From contig OX579633.1 in the NCBI GenBank assembly GCA_951230915.1, positions 27,438,574 to 27,502,573 on the forward strand: a stretch of 64,000 nucleotides of DNA, read 5' to 3'. Under the pieces are notes generated by a model that was given only the letters and a program-made list of their open reading frames with translations, searched no databases and was not told where the DNA came from. The DNA comes from Antitrichia curtipendula (Eukaryota > Streptophyta > Bryopsida > Hypnales > Leucodontaceae). Each line of letters opens with the position of its first letter. Position 1 is the stretch's first letter. Positions 57,456 to 64,000 of this stretch are shown here, piece by piece. The translations under genes and the position numbers were made by a program.

Positions 57456-57565
57456 GTTTGCACTGCATTCCAAAAACCCTTACTGCTAAGAGAATTTCCC
57501 ACATATTCAAACTCAAGATCCATAATATCTCTGAGCTTTTTCAAAGTTTGTGGCTTGTGTTTATC

Positions 57566-59598
57566 CTAGTGAATAATACTCATATCAAATATCAAAGGGG
57601 CAAAAGTCCTCATAGTTCGGTCCCAAGTAGAGGCATCAATTTGACCATTTGATTTCACATATAATTCATTTGGTCTTTTGCCATTATTGCTTCTTTCTTC
57701 TGCTTTCTTCTCTAACTCTCTGTACCTCTTGCGCCTAGTAGAACGTCCACCACTCTCTGACTGACACACCACTTCTTGTGATTGTACATGCCCTTGCTAC
57801 AAAGCTGAAATAGGGGGAACATGAAATTCAACCATTGCCCGTTGTGGAGGTTCGGTAGGTGGTGGTGGTATGGACTGTGGTGGTACCCATTGCCACTGTC
57901 CAGCTGAGCTTTGGGGCATTGGTTGTCTTGCAAATCCACCATGATGAGAAGGCGAGGATCTCTTTCTGTTACCAAAGGCTTCTCCATATACGCGACTATC
58001 ATCCTCTTCAAATTGATTGTCTTCATTCCCTGAAAGAATACAACAACATTAGTAGTATTAAAAGTAATGTACAAAAGAGAAAATTCTTATTGCTGAACCT
58101 TTGTTTTCTTTAAAAGAAATTCATTTCCATAAAAAAATTCAACTCATCTTCTTCAGTGCTGTGAGAGTCCTCTGAAGCCGACATATCATCTTCAGCACTT
58201 GCATCTTCACTGATAGCTTTTAGGTCTTCACTGCTAACTTTGGCACTCTTCTGTGTAGGTAATGCTGGAGCTTGAGTATGCTATTCTTGCACACTTTTGC
58301 GCTTTGCAATTGAAGCTCCCCTGCAAACCAACCAACATTATAGCTTTAAAGAAAAAGGATATAAAAACAATCATCTATTTTTGGAGCCACATAATACATG
58401 AAGATTTCTGACATTACTTTGGATACTATGCTATGTTGTGTCTATTTTGCAACTACATGGCAAGTAGCAATTGCATGCCAACTAGCTTGCAACTATATGG
58501 CAACTAATTGGCAACTAGCTTGCAACTACATAGCAACTACATGGCAACTAGTTTGCAACTTCAATTATCTCTATAATGCTACAACAACTTCTTACAAAAA
58601 CTACTGAAGTACTAGGAAACAAAAATATCGCAACCACCTAATCTTAAACATCATTGGAAGACTAAAGACAATCTCCTAATTTTAGTGAGGCCCTTACAGT
58701 TCCTTTGATGTTGCTTTTATAGGTTGTACTTGTACTGCTCGCTCCACCACTCTAGCATCTCGACGCAATTCCCTCTCCATTTTCTCATAGTCAATAGAAT
58801 CCGTTGCAAGCGATTTTCATTCACCTACCTAAGAAGTCAAGATAATGGTTCAATGAACAATTATTACTTCATTCAACTCTTCAAGAACTCTTTCTATCGC
58901 CAGCACAAAAGAATGTATAAAGAAAACTATTGTTCTATGTTGTTTGCAAATTGGCTTGAATAGTTCAAAATCTCACAAACTCTACAAACTTGAAAACCAT
59001 TATCATTAATTGTAAATGGCATAGCCAATTCCACACAAAACATTAGTTCCATGAGTTCTTGCTTAGGATTACACCTATCACCAAAGTACTTCACCAAAAA
59101 TGATTTAATTCCTAAATCAATAGATGCATTCGTCATTTCTACACTACTCTTAGAAGTCATTCATCAGCCACTTTAGGATTTAGGCGTCCTTGCAGAGTTA
59201 GTTTATTCCCTGATAAACAGTTTCATGTAATAACCCGAAATCCTAACAAATATAAAGGCACAAAGGCTTACAAATGTGTACCATTCTGATGACCCTGAAA
59301 ACATTTCCATTTGAAGCCTAAGGAAGCCAAAAAGTCTCGCAGAGAAACACCTCCACCGCAAGCTTCTGCTCTTTGTGAACTCCGCTCTATTCGCAGAACC
59401 CTCCTCTTGCACAGAACCCTCCGCTCCGCTCGCAGAACCCTCTGCTTCGCTTGTAGAACCCTCCGCTCCGCTTGCAGAATCCTCCGCTCCGCTCGCAGAA
59501 CCCTCCGCTCCGCTTGTAGAACCCTCCGCTTCGCTCATAGAATCTTCTACTTGCAGAACCCTAGCAAGATGGATGGATGAGAGAGATGAGAGTTGCAA
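57566..59598 (-). pseudogene. CACTA-borne antisense ORF, acidic/proline-rich, TNP1-like candidate
   Basis: Read on the minus strand in order: a 7-residue repeat segment (EGSASGA; 59545-59385); MTSKSSVEMTNASIDLGIKS with CRVCE near 58970; DYEKMERELRRDARVVERAV (~58800-58700); RGASIAKRKSVQE then a stop, and an acidic run SEDASAEDDMSASEDS (~58320-58140); GNEDNQFEEDDSRVYGEAFG, PQSIPPPPTEPP, a stop, then GGRSTRRKRYRELEKKAEER and DASTWDRTMRTFAPLIFDMS (58030-57580). The pieces read like exons of one protein with at least two stops. Acidic, Pro-rich and coiled parts suit a CACTA accessory (TNP1/TnpA-like) protein, but no domain is certain. It could be a captured host gene. Confidence 0.4.
59385..59545 (-). 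repeat. 21-bp minisatellite coding a 7-residue repeat
   Basis: About seven units of a 21-bp repeat (AGAACCCTCCGCTCCGCT with C/T variants). On the minus strand each encodes a variant of EGSASGA. The number of units keeps the frame open in both directions. Confidence 0.85.
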
Positions 59599-60179
59599 CC
59601 CACTTTAGATGGATGGAGGGATGAGACTAGGAATTCCTATTTATTCTATATAAAACTCTCAATCTCTTCAAAGATTCTCAAGATTTACTGTATATTGAAT
59701 GTGCAATTATAAAGTGTACAATTAGAGAGGTTTGATTGCAGATAATTGTAATGTCTCATGCATTGCGGGATGCAACGCATAATTATGTGCTGAATAATGT
59801 TGCTATTTTGGAGCCACTTGTCAAGTAAGTTGTACTAGCTTCTTCTTCCACTTGTAGAATCCATTTAATAAAACAGGGATAGGTTGCAATATATTGATAT
59901 GAAATTAGTGTGAATAGCAAACTACTGACTACCATGCATTTGAAAAGCAACTAAAATGCAACTGAAAAGCAATTGCCATGCAACTAAAATGCAATTAAAG
60001 TGCAACTACAATACAACTGAAATGCAACTAAACAGCAAGGGAACTGCAACTAACATGCAATTAAAATGCAAGTATCGTCACTTCAAAATTAATGTCTGAG
60101 GTAGGTGGATGGAATTGACCATCTATAGTATTTGCTACTAGGAAATCTTTACATTTATGATTTTGAACTTCTATCTTGT

Positions 60180-60919
60180 GTGTGCAGGAAGTGGAAGGAA
60201 GAACGTGAAATTGATCCAAGCATAGCACCACTTTATGCGTGGATAAGAATGGCTCTTTGCAATAGTAGTGCTGATGCTCACACTCCGGAGGATAGAGATA
60301 AGATGTTATTATCCAACAGACCATTGCAGAAGACACTTCGATATTCTCGTATGAGAGCTTTTGGAAATCACTTCAGGGTTGACGATAACTCTTCTAACTA
60401 ATTGCAAACATATGATTGCGTGTTGCATCTGTATTCGAAATTCCAGCTCCTGATCTTCAAGACGTGTCCGTGCACTACGTCGGAGTATTGAAAGATATAT
60501 TCAAATTAGATTATGGATGTCTTAGCAATCCCGTGATACTATTGTGGTGTGAATAGGTGAAAAAATCAGACAATCGAGGAAATCCAACATACATTAGGGA
60601 TAATGATGGTTTCCTTGTAGTGAACTTTTGTCACAAAATGCGGAAGATGCTTGATCCTTTTATTTTTCCAAGCCAAGCAACCCAAGTGTTCTTTGCATCT
60701 GATGTGCTTAAGAAAGAAGATTGGAAAGTAGTATTACACAAGCAACCTCGTGCTCGACGAGAATTTGTAGATACATCAGATGTATTCGTTAGCACCACTG
60801 TTCAAACTTTTGGTCTCACTGCTCTAGAGAATGTGCCTTCTCTATCTACTGTCCCGTCTCTGGTTGGAGCTATAGAGTTATCTGTAGAGGACAATCTCTT
60901 GGCATCTGCAAGATATTAA
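60180..60919 (+). pseudogene. CACTA transposase C-terminal region (DUF4216-like), degenerate
   Basis: After an acceptor-like TGTGTGCAG, 60189-60400 reads RKWKEEREIDPSIAPLYAWI to MRAFGNHFRVDDNSSN, then a stop. After a frame change it reads VASVFEIPAPDLQDVSVHY, VGVLKDIFKLDYG, VILLWCE, a TAG at 60554-60556 where a Trp or Tyr is usual, then GFLVVNFCHKM, LDPFIFPSQATQVFF and DWKVVLHKQPRARREF. This follows the DUF4216 pattern 'Y.G.L..I..LDY...VNF.....DPF..ASQ..QVFY....W.VV...PR'. The stop and frame change make it non-functional. Confidence 0.7.
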
Positions 60920-61082
60920 GAGCATTCATGGAAAATATTCATTTTCTAAACAAACTCTAATTGTTTCTTAGTTGCGTTCTAGCTGTTCTATAGTTGCATG
61001 CTAGTTGTTCTGTAGAAGGATGTCAATTGTTTTATAGTTGGATGCTAGTTGTTCTCTAGTTGCATACGAGTCACTCTATAAT

Positions 61083-61440
61083 TGTATGAGAGTCAAATAT
61101 TAGTTGCATGCTAGTCATTTTATAGTTGCATGTTGGTTGTTCTTTCCAGTTGCATTCTAGTCCTTCTTTAGTTGCAATCCAATCAGTTTATAGTCCAATC
61201 CTAGCGTACATGTGTCCACATCAGCAACTATGATGAATGTCGGATGTCTAAAACCTCACAGTCACTTCTCTAGTTGCATACGAGTCACTGTATAATTGCA
61301 TGCGAGTCATTTTATAGTTGCATGTTGGTTGTTTTTTCCAGTTGCATTCTAGTCCTTCTTTAGTTGCAATCCAATCAATTTATAGTCCAATCCTAGCGTA
61401 CACGTGTCCACATCAACAACTACGATGAATGTCGGATGTA
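61083..61440. repeat. ~192-bp tandem duplication in the CACTA right arm
   Basis: Two adjacent copies (marker CATGTTGGTTGTT near 61129 and 61321) share AGTTGCATTCTAGTCCTTCT, TATAGTCCAATCCTAGCGTA and GATGAATGTCGGATGT. Divergence is low, so the duplication postdates much of the element's decay. Confidence 0.85.
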
Positions 61441-61729
61441 AAATACCTCACGGTAAATTCTCAGTTACACTTCCGTAACCCTACTTTTCATTCTACGACT
61501 ACCTAGCGACTATAACAGCATAGCCGTAAAATTTGGTGCAAATACAGAGGGATGTAGTCGCAGAGTAGTTGAATAGGACACGTAGTTGCATTTGAGTCGG
61601 TTGTGAAAGACCGCTTTTTCTTCCAGTGCTGGTTGGTTCACAGCATTGAGAACAGGTCTAAAATGGCCCTCCAATGCCCAAAAAAACATCTAATGTGCCG
61701 AGAGGCACTTTCTTCACCAATATATCACT

Positions 61730-61731
<2 letters not shown>

Positions 61732-61810
<79 letters not shown>
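61732..61810. repeat. (AT)n microsatellite, ~79 bp
   Basis: A long uninterrupted AT dinucleotide run about 100 bp outside the CACTA right end. It creates an artefactual Ile-Tyr repeat frame. Confidence 0.95.
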
Positions 61811-61811
<1 letters not shown>

Positions 61812-64000
61812 TGAATCTGACCCTCATGTAGGGTGATTTTGGCAAGAAAATTCTCAAGTTTTCACCGTGCTCCACAGATTTCACCGACCCGTGTCTCCAG
61901 AATTTCGGCCTGAATCTTCAGCCCTGTTCTGCTTGCAGACAATCACTTCCCGAAGAACCTTTGATGGAACCTTCTTATCTATCATGAATGTGAGTGTTTC
62001 TAATGAACCATAAAAAAACCCAACAAACCAAGTTCTAAATCAAGAGCACTTCTCATAAATTGTTATTCTTGAAGAATTGGTCAATCAATTACATGTTGGA
62101 CTCCAAATCCAAAATCTGCGCCGGGATGTCCGCCGAGCAGCAATGGGAGTCCCCGGCCCATCGCCAGAGAATGCCCTTCACTTGTTGCCAAAAAACCTCA
62201 GAAAAACAAACAGAAAAAACCAGGAAAAAACACAGCTTTCAATGCGAGCAGAGCGCGCCAGGCTCTCCGTCTGGCCCAGATTGAGTCAAGACTCAAGACT
62301 GGTGAGTCAAGGTCTCTGCAATCTGGGTCCACTATCCTTTGATTCCGCCACCAGACTGCGAATCACCAGACCAGATCCTGCACTATATAGTCCCTTTGTT
62401 GTCTACCTCCCAAATCAACTCAGGGCTCACGATTTGCAGTTGGGGTACTAGCATTTGCTATTTATATCTAAGTCCATGTGATGTAAGCTAGTTATTAGGA
62501 TTATCCTCAACAAATTCTTCGTTCACATGTGATGTAGTTGGCAGAATTTTTTTATCTAAGTCAACAAACTCGATCTTCACTCACATGTGACGTAGTTCGT
62601 AGCACTATTTGCAACCGACTCGATCTTCGTTCAAGTGCATGTGTTGTAGTTTCGTAGAACAATTTCTAGCAAACTCGATCTTCATTCATGGTGGTTGTAC
62701 GACGGATTAGAGTGCTTCAGTTCTTCTTCGAGTTCTGCAGTTGTTGATTCGATTCGTGTGGATGTTGGAGTTCATTGCAAAACTGTATACGATCCTTTAC
62801 TGACAGTTATTATATTAGCTTGGATGTCACGAATCAGTTCGTTTTGATTCACTTTTGGTAGAGGATTGTGTACAGTTTGGCTTTGTACTCCCATGTTCAT
62901 ATGCTTGGCTCTCAGCTTGATCGATCGAGGGTGATGCAGAATCGAAGTCAGAGGGCTTTCTGAGAATGCATACATGATGTGACCACGGGGGGTAAATCTC
63001 CTTGAGCTTGACAGGAATTGCTAATTGCGTTAGCTGAATCATTTTAAAACATTTGTACATAGGAGTGTGAATTTGGGGAGATCAGTGAATGATTTACTTT
63101 GAAACTGTGGAAGATCACTTGTCTTTGGGTACGAGAGTCAAACTGGTTATCATTACCAGTAAGTTTAAGCTTTTATCATTCGTTATGTACAAAATTTCTT
63201 ACGCAGTTTCAAAAAATGGGAAATTGTATTCAGACCATTAGAAATGACCCTAGAAAACCCCCATTTACATCAAAAAATCAGTTGTGATGGATATTTGGGC
63301 AAGCCATGCTTACACCAAAAGCTAAGTAAATGATATTAAGTTTTCGTAAGGACACAAAGTGTGGTCGTACCAGGTGTTCAAATGTGTATTGAAATGTCTA
63401 GATATTTGAATATAGTTAATATCCTGTTTGGGGAAATTTACGTTCTGCTTTGAACAGTCTCCAGCTGCTTATGATATGAATCTGCTTCCTGCTGAAGCAA
63501 AACTTCAGTTGGTTCTATCAACGATTTAATTCATGTTTTTTTGCAAAGCTTTCTGCTCCGTGTGTTCCCTTGTCAAAACTTAGGAAAAGAAATTCAACAT
63601 GGTTGACAGACCGATGAAATGCTCCACTAGATGTAGTTTGTTTCGCTTGGATCATCACATCAGAATATCAACTTGTAGATGAGTGTGATAACGTGAACAT
63701 TCTTACTGAAATTGACAATGCTGGGAAGGAGTCACATTGACATTCATGAGCCTTCATTCAGTTCCACCTACAACACGCTTATAAAACCTGATTTTAAGTA
63801 AAGTTTTACTAGCCCTAATTTTTATATTGACAGGCGCTTATGTGCTGTCTCGAGCTTAAGGATTCCACCGTCCTAAGGATCTCGAGAAATTGGTCTCACT
63901 CGTCGTCTTTGTCGACGTACCAGAGTCAATTAAACCATTGGCAAGCATGAAATTCGTGGTCTGTCAAGTCATTCTTATGTTGCTATAGCCAATCTTGAAA
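61811..64000. other. Right-edge region, no gene supported
   Basis: Slightly GC-richer around 61860-62450. 61952-62000 has an acceptor-like GCTTGCAG and a GTGAGT donor around ~50 bases (TITSRRTFDGTFLSIMN), and 63833 onward has an acceptor-like TTGACAG followed by an open stretch (ALMCCLELKDSTVLRIS) to a stop at ~63950. Either could be an exon of a gene continuing past the window, but no family is recognised and they are not joined by a frame. Confidence 0.3.

Larger units (their letters stand above)
56566..61628 (+). mobile_element. CACTA (En/Spm) transposon, full-length ends, degenerate coding
   Basis: Starts CACTACAAGAAAATGAGG and ends with the inverse of CACTGGAAGAAAAAGCGG; 5063 bp. CACTACAAGAAAA is the plant CACTA terminal signature. 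Both subterminal regions are packed with short GCAACTA/TAGTTGC repeats (left ~56590-57465, right ~59935-60080 and 60960-61430), the typical transposase-binding arrays. Internal coding is degenerate: a DUF4216-type fragment at 60180-60919 (+) and a second frame on the minus strand (57566-59598). The catalytic TNP2 core was not found. The expected 3-bp duplication is absent (GTG left, CTG right); instead a 12-bp direct repeat flanks it. Confidence 0.88.

Noticed and set aside
57340..57460. Regular short repeats as a CRISPR array
   Set aside because: The repeats are part of the CACTA subterminal GCAACTA array, spacers are not unique, and the genome is a plant.
59311..59608. Plus-strand Arg/Thr/Leu-rich and Pro/Ser-rich repeat proteins
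   Set aside because: These are the opposite and shifted frames of the 21-bp minisatellite; the minus-strand frame fits the neighbouring coding pieces better.
61603..61836. 77-codon frame with a long Ile-Tyr run
   Set aside because: It is produced by the AT microsatellite, not by a gene.

Overview
This window is nuclear DNA of a land plant. It holds intron-rich genes of plant type: a PPR-SMR organelle RNA protein, a centrin, a family-1 UDP-glycosyltransferase (UGT) relic with a 44-residue PSPG box, and a kinesin-1 relic. It also holds plant transposons: a CACTA element with a DUF4216 remnant, Stowaway-like and PIF/Harbinger-like MITEs, and a probable copia LTR. The space between genes is AT-rich and full of nested repeats. 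The species cannot be fixed from the sequence. A non-seed plant such as a bryophyte is my guess, because the UGT and kinesin sequences have that feel, but this is inference.

Layout. 1-8.4 kb: gene-free repeats, including a TTAA-flanked element and a PIF/Harbinger-like MITE. 8.4-10.1 kb, minus strand: a four-exon model whose translation resembles the catalytic half of a RasGEF (CDC25) domain. 10.2-13.4 kb, plus strand: a complete six-exon centrin-like gene (224 aa). A coding-looking minus-strand exon lies inside its fourth intron. 13.4-17.8 kb: repeats. 17.9-18.5 kb, minus strand: the first two exons of a kinesin-1 motor, broken by a stop. 19.3-24.0 kb, plus strand: a complete eight-exon PPR-SMR gene (924 aa), the best-supported gene here. 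26.9-27.4 kb, minus strand: a predicted secreted protein of unknown family, preceded by a ~122-bp tandem array.

28-48 kb is almost entirely a layered transposon landscape. It contains two Stowaway-like elements, two MITEs with 8-9 bp target duplications, one unrecognised minus-strand ORF (40.2-40.7 kb), and several elements flanked by TTAA whose termini begin CCC(C/T). 48.6-54.2 kb is one UGT pseudogene. Its five exon-like pieces are separated and broken by repeats, some nested three deep. 55.2-55.5 kb is a probable solo or 3' copia LTR. 56.6-61.6 kb is a complete-ended but coding-degenerate CACTA transposon. It has an antisense second ORF with a 7-residue repeat, and the whole element is flanked by an unexpected 12-bp direct repeat. 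The last 2.4 kb has no gene I can support.

The most notable observations are: (i) the TTAA-specific, piggyBac-like family of short elements, including two copies sharing a single TTAA and one with a precise empty site; (ii) the RasGEF-like gene, unexpected in a land plant, and its possible overlap with the centrin gene; (iii) the UGT, kinesin and CACTA relics, where the mode of decay can be read directly.
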